27,745 nucleotides of DNA from an uncultured Rubellimicrobium sp. (GCA_902805995.1 CADCUU010000001.1:1-27745), one strand, 5' to 3'; shown: positions 8,121-16,667, counted from the first letter of the stretch. Program-made: numbers and translations. Notes: generated by a model from the sequence alone, not told the origin.

Positions 8121-8158
8121 GGGGCCAGCGCGCAAATCCCGCGCGCTGGCCCCTTTTT
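8121..8158 (+). terminator. Intrinsic terminator/attenuator between pstS and pstC
   Basis: GGGGCCAGCGCGC (8121-8133) and GCGCGCTGGCCCC (8141-8153) pair perfectly over 13 bases around the loop AAATCCC, and TTTTT follows at 8154-8158. It lies inside the operon, 14 bases after the pstS stop. The likely effect is partial termination that yields more PstS than permease. Confidence 0.85.
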
Positions 8159-8174
8159 CGATTGGATGATCTTT

Positions 8175-9599
8175 ATGCCTCTTGGCTGGCTCTTCCTTCT
8201 TGTTCTGCTGATCGCGGCTGTCGGCTATTTTGCCGGGCGCACCCGTGCGCTGGGGTCCGCGGGCGGGGACATCCGGGCGATGCACTCGCTCCCCGGCGCC
8301 TATGGCTGGAACGTGGCGATGGCGGTGCTCATCCCGTCGCTCGCGCTCCTGGCTCTCTGGTCCGCCTTCGCGCCCTTCATCCTTGAGCGCATGGTGGCCC
8401 CGATGATGGCCGGGCAGGAGGGCAACATGTCCCTTCTGATGAGCGACGTGCGCCGGGTCGCCGAAGGGCTGACCGTTCTGGGGGGCGACATCGGCTCGGC
8501 CACCGCCGAGGGCCTTCGCGACCGCCTGGCCGGGGTCGGCGTCGCCGTGGGCTCCGAAGTGTCGGACGCCACCCTGGCCGCGGCCGTCCGTTACGACGTG
8601 CTGAGCGCTCGCTCGCACTGGGCTCTCACCGTCCTTGTGCTGGCCCTGGCCCTGGGCGCGGCCGCCTGGTCGCTCCGCCGCATCACGCCCGCCCTGCGCG
8701 CCCGCAACGAGGTCGAGACAGGGATCAAGGGCCTGCTGATCGCCGCCGCGCTGGTCGCCATTGCGACCACCATCGGTATCGTCATGGCCCTCATCTTCAA
8801 CACGATCAAGTTCTTCCAGGTCTACCCGGCCTCGGACTTCTTCTTCGGCGCGACCTGGAGCCCGTCCTTCGGCGGCGGCTCCGAGCTTGGCATCCTGCCG
8901 CTGGTCTGGGGCACGCTCTACATTTCGGCGATCGCTCTGGTCGTGGCGGTTCCGCTGGGCCTCCTGTCGGCGATCTACCTCTCCGAATACGCCTCGCACC
9001 GGGTCCGCTCCTGGGCCAAGCCGATGCTGGAGGTGCTGGCCGGCATCCCCTCCATCGTCTACGGCCTCTTCGCGCTGCTGACCGTCGGACCGGCGCTCCT
9101 CGTGGTCTTCGGCGACGGCGGCCTGGGCTGGATGCAGGGCGGCACGGCCGTCATCACGGCGGGTCTGGTGATGGGGATCATGCTTATCCCCTTCGTGTCC
9201 TCGCTGTCGGACGACATCATCAACGCCGTGCCCCAATCCATGCGCGACGGGTCCCTCGGACTTGGCGCCACCCATAGCGAGACGATCCGTCAGGTCGTCC
9301 TGCCGGCGGCCCTGCCGGGCATCGCGGGGGCCGTCCTGCTGGCCGCGTCCCGCGCCATCGGGGAAACCATGATCGTGGTCCTGGGCGCCGGGGCCGCCGC
9401 GCGGCTTTCGCTCAACCCCTTCGAGGCGATGACCACCATCACCGCCAAGATCGTGAGCCAGCTCACCGGCGACCAGGACTTCACCTCGCCCGAGGCGCTG
9501 GTGGCCTTCTCGCTCGCCATGACCCTCTTCGTGGTCACGCTCTGCCTCAACATCCTCGCGCTCTGGATCGTGCGCCGCTATCGGGAGCAGTACGAATGA
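8175..9599 (+). CDS. pstC: Phosphate ABC transporter permease PstC
   Basis: One of the two membrane subunits of the phosphate importer. At ~474 aa it is longer than E. coli PstC (~320 aa) because an N-terminal part, with two membrane helices and an exported loop, precedes the permease core; this large form is common in alphaproteobacteria. The core contains [26 protein letters not shown] and the cytoplasmic EAA loop [20 protein letters not shown] that contacts PstB. Two in-frame ATGs lie 9 bases apart (8166 and 8175). I prefer 8175 because GGA is suitably spaced before it, while 8166 has only the terminator T-run upstream. Its stop overlaps the pstA start as ATGA, indicating translational coupling. 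Confidence 0.94.
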   Translation: MPLGWLFLLVLLIAAVGYFAGRTRALGSAGGDIRAMHSLPGAYGWNVAMAVLIPSLALLALWSAFAPFILERMVAPMMAGQEGNMSLLMSDVRRVAEGLTVLGGDIGSATAEGLRDRLAGVGVAVGSEVSDATLAAAVRYDVLSARSHWALTVLVLALALGAAAWSLRRITPALRARNEVETGIKGLLIAAALVAIATTIGIVMALIFNTIKFFQVYPASDFFFGATWSPSFGGGSELGILPLVWGTLYISAIALVVAVPLGLLSAIYLSEYASHRVRSWAKPMLEVLAGIPSIVYGLFALLTVGPALLVVFGDGGLGWMQGGTAVITAGLVMGIMLIPFVSSLSDDIINAVPQSMRDGSLGLGATHSETIRQVVLPAALPGIAGAVLLAASRAIGETMIVVLGAGAAARLSLNPFEAMTTITAKIVSQLTGDQDFTSPEALVAFSLAMTLFVVTLCLNILALWIVRRYREQYE

Positions 9600-10954
9600 C
9601 CGATCTCCCCCTGAACGAGGCGATCCCCGTCTCTCCCCGCCCTGCCCGCTCCATCTACGAGCCCGACGCCCGCACCCGTGCGCGCAACCGCGCCGAGGCC
9701 CGCTTCCGGGCGTATGGTCTGGGTGCGCTGCTGATCGGTCTGTTCTTCCTGGTGCTGCTCCTGGGCTCCATCCTCTGGAACGGCCTGGGCGCCTTTACCC
9801 AGACCCAGATCGCCCTTCCGGTCGATCTCCTCGAATCCGAGCTCGACCCCGAAGGCAGCCGCGACCCCGCCGTCATCGGCGAGGTGTCGACCTTCGGCTA
9901 CAACGACCTGATCGAGGCCGCCCTGGTCCAAGCCGTGGAGGCGAGCGGCGTCGAGACCTCCCTGGAGGCGGGCGACCTCAAGGACATCCTGTCCCCCGGC
10001 GCCGCGGCGCAGCTCCGCGAGGCGGTGCTCGCGAACCCCGACCTCATCGGCCAGACAGTCGAGTTCGACCTGCTCGCGTCCTCGCGGGTCGATGGCTACA
10101 TCAAGGGCCGCGTCTCGCGCGAAAGCCTGGCCAACGACAAGAACCTCAGCCCCGCGCATCTCGACCTCGTGGATGCGATGGTCGAAAGCGGCACGGTCGG
10201 GCGCGGCTTCAACCTCGGCTTCATCACCGGCGCCGACGCCTCCGAGAAGCGCCCCGAGGAAGCCGGCATCGGCGTGGCGATGATCGGCTCCTTCTACATG
10301 ATGCTGGTGGTGCTGAGTCTTTCGCTCCCCATCGGCGTCGCGGCCTCCATCTACCTGGAGGAGTTCGCGCCCAAGAACCGCTTCACCGACCTCATCGAGG
10401 TGAACATCTCGAACCTCGCCGCGGTGCCCTCCATCGTCTACGGCATCCTGGGCCTCGCGGTGTTCATCCAGTTCGCCCATCTGCCGCAGTCGGCGCCGCT
10501 GGTGGGGGGCCTGGTCCTCACGCTGCTCACGCTACCCACCATCATCATCGCCACCCGCGCGTCGCTCAAGGCGGTGCCGCCGTCGATCCGGGACGCGGCG
10601 CTCGGCGTCGGCGCGTCGCGCATGCAGGCGACCTTCCACCATGTCCTGCCGCTTGCCATCCCTGGCATCATGACCGGCACGATCATCGGCATGGCCCATG
10701 CCCTGGGCGAGACCGCTCCCCTTCTCCTCATCGGCATGGTGGGCTTCGTGGCCTCCAACTACCCCGGCGGCGTGGTGGAGGGCTTCACCTCCCCGAACTC
10801 CGCGATGCCAGCGCAGATCTACGAATGGGCCAAGCGCGCCGACCCGGCCTTCTACGAACGGGCCTGGGGCGGGATCATCGTGCTCCTGGTCTTCCTGCTG
10901 ATAATGAACCTGATGGCCGTGCTGGTGCGCCGCCGCTTCGAACGCCGCTGGTAA
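9596..10954 (+). CDS. pstA: Phosphate ABC transporter permease PstA (with DUF3333-type N-terminal domain)
   Basis: Second membrane subunit of the phosphate importer. The 452 aa protein has an Arg-rich cytoplasmic start ([13 protein letters not shown]), a membrane helix near residues 40-62, and a ~160-residue extracytoplasmic segment of the DUF3333 type. The permease core begins near residue 225 with [21 protein letters not shown]. The EAA loop is [20 protein letters not shown], followed by [19 protein letters not shown], typical of PstA. The start codon is shared with the pstC stop (ATGA). The extra N-terminal domain makes it much longer than E. coli PstA (~296 aa) and matches the enlarged PstC encoded beside it. 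Confidence 0.94.
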   Translation: MTDLPLNEAIPVSPRPARSIYEPDARTRARNRAEARFRAYGLGALLIGLFFLVLLLGSILWNGLGAFTQTQIALPVDLLESELDPEGSRDPAVIGEVSTFGYNDLIEAALVQAVEASGVETSLEAGDLKDILSPGAAAQLREAVLANPDLIGQTVEFDLLASSRVDGYIKGRVSRESLANDKNLSPAHLDLVDAMVESGTVGRGFNLGFITGADASEKRPEEAGIGVAMIGSFYMMLVVLSLSLPIGVAASIYLEEFAPKNRFTDLIEVNISNLAAVPSIVYGILGLAVFIQFAHLPQSAPLVGGLVLTLLTLPTIIIATRASLKAVPPSIRDAALGVGASRMQATFHHVLPLAIPGIMTGTIIGMAHALGETAPLLLIGMVGFVASNYPGGVVEGFTSPNSAMPAQIYEWAKRADPAFYERAWGGIIVLLVFLLIMNLMAVLVRRRFERRW

Positions 10955-10965
10955 GGATCAACGCC

Positions 10966-11763
10966 ATGAACGACATGCGACTCATCGAAAGGGCCACGGC
11001 GGTGGACAAGTCCAAGATTTCCGCGAAGGACGTCAACGTCCATTATGGCAGCGCCCACGCGCTCAAGGACGTGTCGGTGGAGATCGGGGACCGCCTCGTC
11101 ACCGCCTTCATCGGCCCCTCGGGCTGCGGGAAGTCGACCTTCCTGCGCTGCCTGAACCGGATGAACGACACGATTGCCGGAGCCCGCGTGGCGGGCCGGA
11201 TCGAGCTTGACGGGCAGGACATCTACGACGCCCGCGTGGACCCGGTGCAGCTGCGCGCCAAGGTCGGCATGGTCTTCCAGAAGCCCAACCCCTTTCCGAA
11301 ATCCATCTACGACAACGTGGCCTATGGGCCCAAGATCCACGGCCTTGCCCGCACCCGCGCCGACCTCGACGAGATCGTGGAAAAGGCCCTGCGGCGCGCC
11401 GCCCTCTGGAACGAGGCCAAGGATCGCCTCCAGTCGCCCGGCACCGGCCTCTCGGGCGGCCAGCAGCAGCGTCTCTGCATCGCGCGCGCCATCGCGACCG
11501 AGCCCGAGGTGCTGCTGATGGACGAGCCCGCCTCCGCTCTCGACCCCATCGCCACCGCGCAGATCGAGGAGTTGATGGACGAGCTGCGCCAGAACTATTC
11601 GGTGGTGATCGTCACCCACTCCATGCAGCAGGCCGCCCGCGTGAGCCAGCGCACCGCCTTCTTCCACCTGGGTCACCTCGTCGAATATGGCGAGACCGGG
11701 GAGATCTTCACCAATCCCAGGGACCCGCGCACCGAGTCCTACATCTCCGGCCGGATCGGCTGA
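10966..11763 (+). CDS. pstB: Phosphate ABC transporter ATP-binding protein PstB
   Basis: This ATPase powers phosphate import on the cytoplasmic face of PstCA. I use the ATG of [10 protein letters not shown], with AAGGA 8 bases upstream and 11 bases after the pstA stop; a longer open frame reaches back into pstA without a ribosome site. Walker A is GPSGCGKST (residues 50-58), the Q-loop is VFQKPNPFP (~103-111), the ABC signature is LSGGQQQR (162-169), Walker B ends in LLMDEP with D186/E187, and the switch His is in VTHS (~218). [19 protein letters not shown] is characteristic of PstB. The 265 aa length is normal. The GAGGAGG site of phoU overlaps its stop codon. Confidence 0.97.
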   Translation: MNDMRLIERATAVDKSKISAKDVNVHYGSAHALKDVSVEIGDRLVTAFIGPSGCGKSTFLRCLNRMNDTIAGARVAGRIELDGQDIYDARVDPVQLRAKVGMVFQKPNPFPKSIYDNVAYGPKIHGLARTRADLDEIVEKALRRAALWNEAKDRLQSPGTGLSGGQQQRLCIARAIATEPEVLLMDEPASALDPIATAQIEELMDELRQNYSVVIVTHSMQQAARVSQRTAFFHLGHLVEYGETGEIFTNPRDPRTESYISGRIG

Positions 11764-11774
11764 GGAGGCCCGCC

Positions 11775-12497
11775 ATGAACGAACAGCACATCCTGAAATC
11801 CTTCGACCGCGACCTCGAATCGATCCAGGCGCAGATCCTCAAGATGGGCGGCCTCGTGGAGGAGGCGATCCTTCAGGGGTCCGACGCGCTCGCCGCCCGC
11901 GACGTGGAGGCCGCCGACCGGGTCCGGAAGGGCGACAAGGCCATCGACAGCCTTGAGGAGCACATCAACGAGGAAGTCGCGCGCACCATCGCGCTTCGGG
12001 CGCCGGTCAGCCGTGACCTGCGGATCCTGCTGTCGGTGCTGCGCGTGTCGGGCTCGCTGGAACGCGTGGGGGACTACGCCAAGAACATCGCCAAGCGCGT
12101 GACGGTCCTGTCCGAAAGCCGCGACATCGAGGGGGCGGACGTATCGCTCCAGCGCATGGCGCGCGAGGTGCAGGCCATGTTGCGCGACACGCTCGACGCC
12201 TTCGTGCGCCGGGACGCGAGCCTTGCGGCGGATGTGGTGGCCCGCGACGAGGGCGTGGACCAGATGTACAACGCCCTCTTCCGCGAGATCCTGACCTTCA
12301 TGATGGAGGACCCGCGCACGATCACCCCCGCGATGCACCTCCATTTCATCGCCAAGAACCTCGAGCGCATGGGCGACCTCGTCACCAACATGGCGGAGCA
12401 GGTCATCTACCTCGTCACCGGGGAGAAGCCGCAGGACGACCGGCCCAAGGGCGACCGCACGGCCTACATGGGCGCGACGGAGCACGGCCGGCCGTGA
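11775..12497 (+). CDS. phoU: Phosphate signalling complex protein PhoU
   Basis: PhoU is a cytoplasmic negative regulator that conveys the state of the Pst transporter to the PhoR/PhoB system and restrains phosphate uptake. The 240 aa protein contains the two three-helix repeats of the family. The first includes SRDLRILLSVLRVSGSLER and GDYAKNIAKR; the second ends in KNLERMGDLVTNMAEQV. The Asp/Glu residues in these ER-GD motifs bind metal clusters in solved PhoU structures. GAGGAGG lies 6 bases before the ATG. The stop overlaps the phoB GTG start, so the two regulators are translationally coupled. Confidence 0.96.
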   Translation: MNEQHILKSFDRDLESIQAQILKMGGLVEEAILQGSDALAARDVEAADRVRKGDKAIDSLEEHINEEVARTIALRAPVSRDLRILLSVLRVSGSLERVGDYAKNIAKRVTVLSESRDIEGADVSLQRMAREVQAMLRDTLDAFVRRDASLAADVVARDEGVDQMYNALFREILTFMMEDPRTITPAMHLHFIAKNLERMGDLVTNMAEQVIYLVTGEKPQDDRPKGDRTAYMGATEHGRP

Positions 12498-13189
12498 GCC
12501 AGAGCCCTCTCGCCCCCCACGTCCTCCTCGTGGAGGACGAGCCCGCCCAGCGGGAGATGCTGGCCTACAACCTCCAGGCCGAGGGGTTCCGCGTGACCCA
12601 GGCCTCGGACGGCGACGAGGGGCTGTCCTGCCTGCGCGACGACCCTCCGGACGTGCTGGTGCTCGACTGGATGCTGCCCGGCGTGTCGGGGATCGAGATC
12701 TGCCGCCGCCTGCGCGCCCGGCCCGAGACGCGGTCCCTGCCCGTCATCATGCTCTCGGCCCGCTCCGAGGAGGTGGACCGCGTTCGGGGGCTGGAGATCG
12801 GGGCCGACGACTACGTGACCAAGCCCTATGCCGTGGCCGAGCTTCTGGCCCGCGTGCGCGCCCAGCTTCGCCGCGTGCGGCCCTCGACCGTGGGGCAGGT
12901 GCTCGAATACGCCGACATCGTGCTGGATGCGGAGACGCACCGCGTCACCCGCTCGGGCCAGCTCCTCAAGCTCGGTCCGACCGAGTTCCGCCTCCTGGCC
13001 GCCCTGATGGAGAAACCCGGCCGCGTCTGGTCGCGCGAGCAACTGCTCGACCGCGTCTGGGGCCGCGACATCTTCGTGGACACCCGCACCGTCGATGTCC
13101 ATGTCGGCCGCCTTCGCAAGGCGCTGATGGCGCTGGGCGGGGACGATCCGCTCCGGACCGTGCGGGGCGCAGGCTACGCCATAGGATAG
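12494..13189 (+). CDS. phoB: Phosphate regulon response regulator PhoB
   Basis: DNA-binding response regulator that activates phosphate-starvation genes when phosphorylated. It starts at a GTG overlapping the phoU stop. The receiver domain is intact: acidic residues in VEDEP (E14, D15), phosphoacceptor D58 in LVLDWMLPG, the switch hydroxyl S88 in MLSARS, and K110 in YVTKPY. The C-terminal OmpR-type winged helix runs from about residue 132 to the end, with EFRLLAALMEKPGRVWSREQL and recognition-helix segment RTVDVHVGRLRKAL, both close to PhoB. At 231 aa it matches the family. It is the probable reader of the phased repeats at 4417, 6705 and 6958. Its usual kinase PhoR is not encoded in this window. 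Confidence 0.95.
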   Translation: MSQSPLAPHVLLVEDEPAQREMLAYNLQAEGFRVTQASDGDEGLSCLRDDPPDVLVLDWMLPGVSGIEICRRLRARPETRSLPVIMLSARSEEVDRVRGLEIGADDYVTKPYAVAELLARVRAQLRRVRPSTVGQVLEYADIVLDAETHRVTRSGQLLKLGPTEFRLLAALMEKPGRVWSREQLLDRVWGRDIFVDTRTVDVHVGRLRKALMALGGDDPLRTVRGAGYAIG

Positions 13190-13903
13190 ATGTCCAGCCC
13201 GGTCAGGAGCATGGAGGCTGGTCCCGCCGGACGGCCGATCATCATCTATCTGCCAGGCGGCGGCGACTTTGACGATTGGCTTGCCAACCTTTCCGGGCAG
13301 GCGTTCCATGTTGTCCGGGCCCGTGACATTCCGAATGCGGCGGATCTTGCGCGCTCCTGCCGGCCCGATCTCCTGCTGCTTGGCCAGGGCGAGCATGTGG
13401 ACGGGTTGCAGATGGTCTGCAGGGAGCGGTATCCGAACTCCCCCCTGGGCTGGCTTCCCGCAGTGGTGCTGCAGCGGGACGGGGATGTGGGCTCGGTCGC
13501 GGCCGGCCCCTCTGGCCCGGACGAATTCCTAAGCTGCGCCCATAGTCCGGACATCGCTGCGGTCCGGCTTCGGGCGGTGCTGAGGCGGGAACGGCCCATG
13601 GCCCTGACGAGCCGGCTCGTCTGGGGCGACCTGGAACTTCGACATGACGAGCGACGGGTGTTCGCCAAGGGGTACCCTGTTACCCTGAGTTTCCACGAAT
13701 TCAACATGCTGGCGCTGCTGATGGAGATCCCCGGTCAGGTCTGGTCTCGGCAGGAGTTGCAGCGCATGGTTGGCGGAATAAAGGCCGGCTCCGAGCTCAA
13801 GGCGTTCAACCGGGCTCTGCAGACGGTCCGGCGGCGCGTCACGCCACCCCTGGGGCGCGACCCGATCCAGTCGGTCTGGGGTCGAGGGTATCGGCTCGTG
13901 TGA
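13190..13903 (+). CDS. PhoB-like winged-helix regulator with degenerate receiver domain
   Basis: The 237 aa protein has the OmpR/PhoB two-domain plan. Its C-terminal winged helix aligns with that of the phoB product just upstream: EFNMLALLMEIPGQVWSR matches PhoB EFRLLAALMEKPGRVWSR, and both end in a G-x-GY turn. The N-terminal domain keeps the receiver outline (RPDLLLLGQGEHVDG aligns with PPDVLVLDWMLPG), but the phosphoacceptor Asp is Gly, the acidic pocket is replaced by YLPGGGDFD, and the conserved Lys is missing. It therefore cannot be phosphorylated in the normal way. The ATG directly abuts the phoB stop (TAGATG), with AGGA 4 bases before, so it is the last gene of the pst-pho operon. A phosphorylation-independent co-regulator or PhoB partner is inference. 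Confidence 0.82.
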   Translation: MSSPVRSMEAGPAGRPIIIYLPGGGDFDDWLANLSGQAFHVVRARDIPNAADLARSCRPDLLLLGQGEHVDGLQMVCRERYPNSPLGWLPAVVLQRDGDVGSVAAGPSGPDEFLSCAHSPDIAAVRLRAVLRRERPMALTSRLVWGDLELRHDERRVFAKGYPVTLSFHEFNMLALLMEIPGQVWSRQELQRMVGGIKAGSELKAFNRALQTVRRRVTPPLGRDPIQSVWGRGYRLV

Positions 13904-13904
13904 G

Positions 13905-13963
13905 CCTCCGCAGTTCTGCGATCCCGCACGCAGCGGGTCCCGTCGGAGGTCCAAGGTGTTTTT
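13905..13963 (+). terminator. Nested hairpin with T-run after the pst-pho operon
   Basis: CCTCCG (13905-13910) pairs with CGGAGG (13944-13949), enclosing a second stem CCCGC (13923-13927) with GCGGG (13933-13937). TTTTT follows at 13959-13963, about 9 bases after the outer stem. It starts just after the PhoB-like gene's stop and is the likely operon end, though the distance to the T-run is longer than usual. Confidence 0.55.
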
Positions 13964-14073
13964 GCGGAACAGCGGGCAAGTGCGAGCGATGGGGCACCAT
14001 CGCTGAACCGGCACGGGAACAGGTCGGCCATCCTCGGGGTTCAGAACGTGCCAGAGCGAAAGGAGACATCCCC

Positions 14074-14298
14074 ATGAGCAAGGACCGCGAGCAGCGCATC
14101 CGTGAACGCGCCCATGCCATCTGGGAGCAGGAGGGACGCCCCGACATGCGCCACGAGGATCACTGGCATCAGGCCAGCCAGGAGGTCGGGGACAGCCATC
14201 CCGAGCAGCAGGGTTCCCAGGATGACGCGTCATCGAAGCTGGAAGACGGGATCCTGCCCAAGGGCGATCTGATGGCCACCGCCGCGTTGCTCCGCTAG
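14074..14298 (+). CDS. Small DUF2934-family protein
   Basis: A 74 aa hydrophilic protein whose first half, REQRIRERAHAIWEQEGRP followed by HEDHWHQA, matches the DUF2934 pattern (R-I-x-x-R-A-x-x-x-W-E-x-x-G-x-P then H-x-D-x-W). The molecular role of this family is not established; members are common in rhizobia and rhodobacteria. The ATG has AAGGAG about 8 bases upstream; a longer open frame begins inside the preceding gene and lacks a ribosome site. The second half is Gln/Asp/Ser-rich and probably disordered. It is transcribed alone after the pst-pho terminator and faces a convergent minus-strand gene. Confidence 0.8.
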   Translation: MSKDREQRIRERAHAIWEQEGRPDMRHEDHWHQASQEVGDSHPEQQGSQDDASSKLEDGILPKGDLMATAALLR

Positions 14299-14388
14299 AA
14301 CTGACCGGCTGAAGGCAGGGCACCGCGCGTCGGAGGTCCGGAGCATCTTCAGCGCTGTTCCGGCACTCCAGCGCCCATGGGCAGAGGG

Positions 14389-15228
14389 TTATCCCAGAAC
14401 CCCACTCAGGTAGCGTGACACGACCGTGGACACGACACCCGTACTTGGGCCGTCGAAGACGAAGATCGTGGCTTGCGCGCTCTCGATCAAGAGGCCCACG
14501 CATGTTCCATCGGCTTCGGGACGCAGCAGAACGAATTGGGCGGACGGAAGGACCCCGCTCGTCGCCTGACGCCAGCGGGCCATGTCACGCGTGAGTTGGG
14601 GGCTCCTCTGCGCCAGAACGTCTCCATCGCCCCAGGCGCGCGCCGGCGTGCCGTCGAATCGGACCTTCAGGGCCGCCCGGCAGTAGGCGGCCACCGCTTC
14701 GACGAAGTCGTCGCTTGCGCCACCTCCCTCTGGCCCTGCGTCGCCATCGGCTCGGGTCGGTTCGTCCTGGCCTGTCCGGGCGGCCAGCCCCGCTGCATCC
14801 TGTGCGGCCAGCAGGCGTCGGCACAGGCCACGGATCTCACCGACGGCCCAGCCCTGCCCCTTGCGCGACCAGGCGGCCGCGCCCCGCTGGACGGTGATCT
14901 CGATCACGCCCGGCTGCCTCACCAGGGCGCCGATCAGATGGGCAACCTGCCGCGCGTGGCGGGGCGTCTCGTACTCCCACCCAGCGCCTGGCAGGCGGGC
15001 ATCCACCACTTCCAGAAGCTTGCCGAAGCCCCCGATCAGCGTGATCTCTGCCATTCCTGCCTGCAGCGTCATGGTCTGCACGAGCGTCATGGTCTCGATC
15101 TCGAGCAGGATGGCCAGAAGCCGGTCCGCCGCGGCCGGCGCCTCGACCCGGTGGCTCCGTGTGGACGAGGTGACCTCGACGGGAGCATGCTGCGGCTGGG
15201 CGGTCGAACGGGGGACGGTGTCGAGCAT
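14389..15228 (-). CDS. Hypothetical two-domain protein downstream of a roadblock-like gene
   Basis: I do not recognise this 279 aa protein. I place the start at the ATG of MLDTVPRS, 43 bases after the upstream gene's stop; a longer frame would overlap that gene by 56 bases and start with low-quality sequence. Residues 1-30 look disordered. An alpha/beta segment follows (~33-147), with DRLLAILLEIETMTLVQTM and IEITVQRGAAAWSRKGQGW. A charged, Gly-rich linker (~148-172) leads to a C-terminal domain (~173-279) ending in beta-rich AQFVLLRPEADGTCVGLLIE and ATIFVFDG. No signal peptide or membrane helix is seen. It is on the same strand as the roadblock-like gene, so a shared transcript and physical partnership are likely but unproven. 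Confidence 0.65.
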   Translation of the reverse strand: MLDTVPRSTAQPQHAPVEVTSSTRSHRVEAPAAADRLLAILLEIETMTLVQTMTLQAGMAEITLIGGFGKLLEVVDARLPGAGWEYETPRHARQVAHLIGALVRQPGVIEITVQRGAAAWSRKGQGWAVGEIRGLCRRLLAAQDAAGLAARTGQDEPTRADGDAGPEGGGASDDFVEAVAAYCRAALKVRFDGTPARAWGDGDVLAQRSPQLTRDMARWRQATSGVLPSAQFVLLRPEADGTCVGLLIESAQATIFVFDGPSTGVVSTVVSRYLSGVLG

Positions 15229-15271
15229 GATCTCACTAGAACAGATTGGGGATTGCAGCGCGTCACGAGAC

Positions 15272-15673
15272 TCAGGCAGCCGCCATGACATCCAGGCCCA
15301 GACGCGCCTTGGCCAGGACGAGGCCAATATTGGCGCCCTTGCGACAAAGGAAGCAGGCCACGCGGTTGGGACGCTGCCTTGTGCGCATAAAGATGTGGAG
15401 CGAGTCCCCGCTCAGGACGACGACCTCCTGGAAGTGGGCAACATCGCCTGCATCGACGCCGCGAGCAGTCGTGAATAGCGTCTCGATCAAGGACACGGTC
15501 GCCGTCTGGAGGAGGTCCGTCGCGGCTCCGCCCAGGATGCTGAGGCCCGGCGACAGCTTGCTGTCCGTGGTGCTGACGCCGAGAAGATGCCCCGACTCCG
15601 TGTCGAGGTAGCCGGAAGCCAGGCAGTCCGGGATGGCGGCTGTCAGACGTTGAAGGGACGCCTCAAGACTCAT
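15272..15673 (-). CDS. Roadblock/LC7-like small protein
   Basis: A 133 aa soluble protein. Its order of elements fits the roadblock/LC7 (MglB-like) fold: helix ASLQRLTAAIPD, strands ASGYLDTESGHLLGVS, a long helix (residues ~43-72), strands FQEVVVLSGDSLHIFMRT and RVACFLCRKGANIGLVLAKAR. Bacterial members often dimerise and regulate small GTPases or act as scaffolds; no GTPase is encoded nearby. AAGGA lies ~10 bases before the ATG. The downstream 279-residue gene on the same strand is the likely operon partner. The fold assignment is by eye from secondary-structure pattern, so it is moderate; another small alpha/beta fold of the profilin-like group is the main alternative. Confidence 0.6.
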   Translation of the reverse strand: MSLEASLQRLTAAIPDCLASGYLDTESGHLLGVSTTDSKLSPGLSILGGAATDLLQTATVSLIETLFTTARGVDAGDVAHFQEVVVLSGDSLHIFMRTRQRPNRVACFLCRKGANIGLVLAKARLGLDVMAAA

Positions 15674-16029
15674 CGCGTGTCGTCCTTTTCTTCACCGGGC
15701 GTGGCGGAAGAGATTTCCAGCATATTCTCCCCCGCCGGGATTACCCCAGTGTCCGTTGTGATCCGTACGGCTTGGGCATCCCGGACCGATCCGACCTTTC
15801 ACCCGGGTAGACTGAACTTGTAACGGGCCCATAACTGTTTGTGGCTTAAACAGGGCAATTGCCTGTCCAGACCGCGGCAGGCCTCTGAAGGCGCTGACGC
15901 TGCCCTATTCCCACTGGCATCTTGGAAATGTCAGCGTTCTGTAAAACGGCTGAGACATTCGAGAAGTAGCAAGCCGCCACGCGGCACGGCCCATTCCGGG
16001 CCGTCGGTCCAGTGGAGACGTCCGTCATT
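15674..16029. other. Divergent intergenic region with several dyads
   Basis: This stretch separates the roadblock-like gene (minus) from the DUF1127 gene (plus). It holds CTGTTT/AAACAG around a 7-base loop (15835-15853), then the 10-base palindrome GGCAATTGCC overlapping it (~15854-15864), and an imperfect dyad ATGTC...GACAT at 15928-15958. On the minus strand, TTGCCC and GTTATG are 17 bases apart across the first dyad and could be a promoter for the roadblock-like gene. No coding sequence is convincing here. Confidence 0.35.
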
Positions 16030-16251
16030 ATGTCCGACGCTACCTATCCTGTGGCTCGCGCGCCTGCAGCCTCCGAGCATTCCGTTCTTCAAGCTGGACC
16101 GGTCGGCCTGTTTGGACGCTGGCTTGCCCGCCGGGCAAAGCGCCGCACCCTTCACGCGCTGAAGGACCTGCCGCCCTATCTCCTGGACGACATCGGTCTG
16201 CTCCAGCAGGGCTACTCCTGGTCACGGACGCCAACTTCCGCCGACTTCTGA
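16030..16251 (+). CDS. Small DUF1127-domain protein
   Basis: A 73 aa protein with a variable N-terminus and the Arg-rich DUF1127 helix-turn-helix-like motif at residues ~37-60: RRAKRRTLHALKDLPPYLLD then DIGL. The pattern R-x3-L-x-x-L-x-D/P-x-x-L-x-DIGL defines the family. Some alphaproteobacterial members bind RNA and take part in phosphate, carbon or stress responses; that is family knowledge, not shown here. I prefer the ATG at 16030; a GTG 18 bases upstream in the same frame is an alternative. GGAG lies about 12 bases before the ATG, which is distant. It stands alone. Confidence 0.75.
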   Translation: MSDATYPVARAPAASEHSVLQAGPVGLFGRWLARRAKRRTLHALKDLPPYLLDDIGLLQQGYSWSRTPTSADF

Positions 16252-16406
16252 CGAGCGGAGAGTTGCGGCAGCACAAGCAAGTGCGCCGACCGTCATCAAT
16301 GGGCTGATCACAAGGGAGCGAGTGTCCGCTCTGCTCCCCGCTCTGTCATCCCGCTGTCGTCTTCGGTGCCCAAGGTGCCCGCTCTGGACACCGAAGGATG
16401 CTCGCC

Positions 16407-16667
16407 ATGGACCAGTGTCGCTACTGCCGCAAGGAGGTCAGCCCTGGGGCCAAGGCCTGCGAGGACTGCAAGGATTACGTGACCGCAGCCCGCGTGGCTT
16501 CGCGCGTCGTGCAGGACAGCGAAATCGAGAACGGATTCGTCGCCGCCGCCGTAGGCGCCGAGATCGTGCGCGAGTTCCTTTCTCGCAGCGTGGGAAGCGC
16601 ACGGGCCCGGCACCCTCACCCCCCGACGGACGACCAGCTGACCCGTGGGGAACGTCCTCTACTCTAG
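16407..16667 (+). CDS. Small zinc-ribbon protein
   Basis: An 86 aa protein opening with MDQCRYCRKEVSPGAKACED then C. This is a CX2C-X10-CX2C zinc ribbon (C4, C7, C18, C21) of the kind found at the start of many small bacterial regulators or scaffold proteins. The rest contains a helical stretch (residues ~26-53, with IENGFVAAAVGAEIVREFL) and a His/Pro-rich tail. There is no membrane segment strong enough to call. I prefer the ATG at 16407 because AAGGA lies 8 bases upstream; an in-frame ATG 9 bases earlier overlaps that site. It converges on infB. Function is unknown. Confidence 0.68.
   Translation: MDQCRYCRKEVSPGAKACEDCKDYVTAARVASRVVQDSEIENGFVAAAVGAEIVREFLSRSVGSARARHPHPPTDDQLTRGERPLL

Noticed and set aside
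8058..9275. Minus-strand open frame of 405 codons opposite pstC
   Set aside because: Antisense shadow; the product is low-complexity charged sequence and crosses the pstS-pstC terminator.
16308..16619. Minus-strand 103-codon frame opposite the zinc-ribbon gene
   Set aside because: The plus strand has a CX2C-X10-CX2C motif and a ribosome site; the minus product has neither motif nor site.
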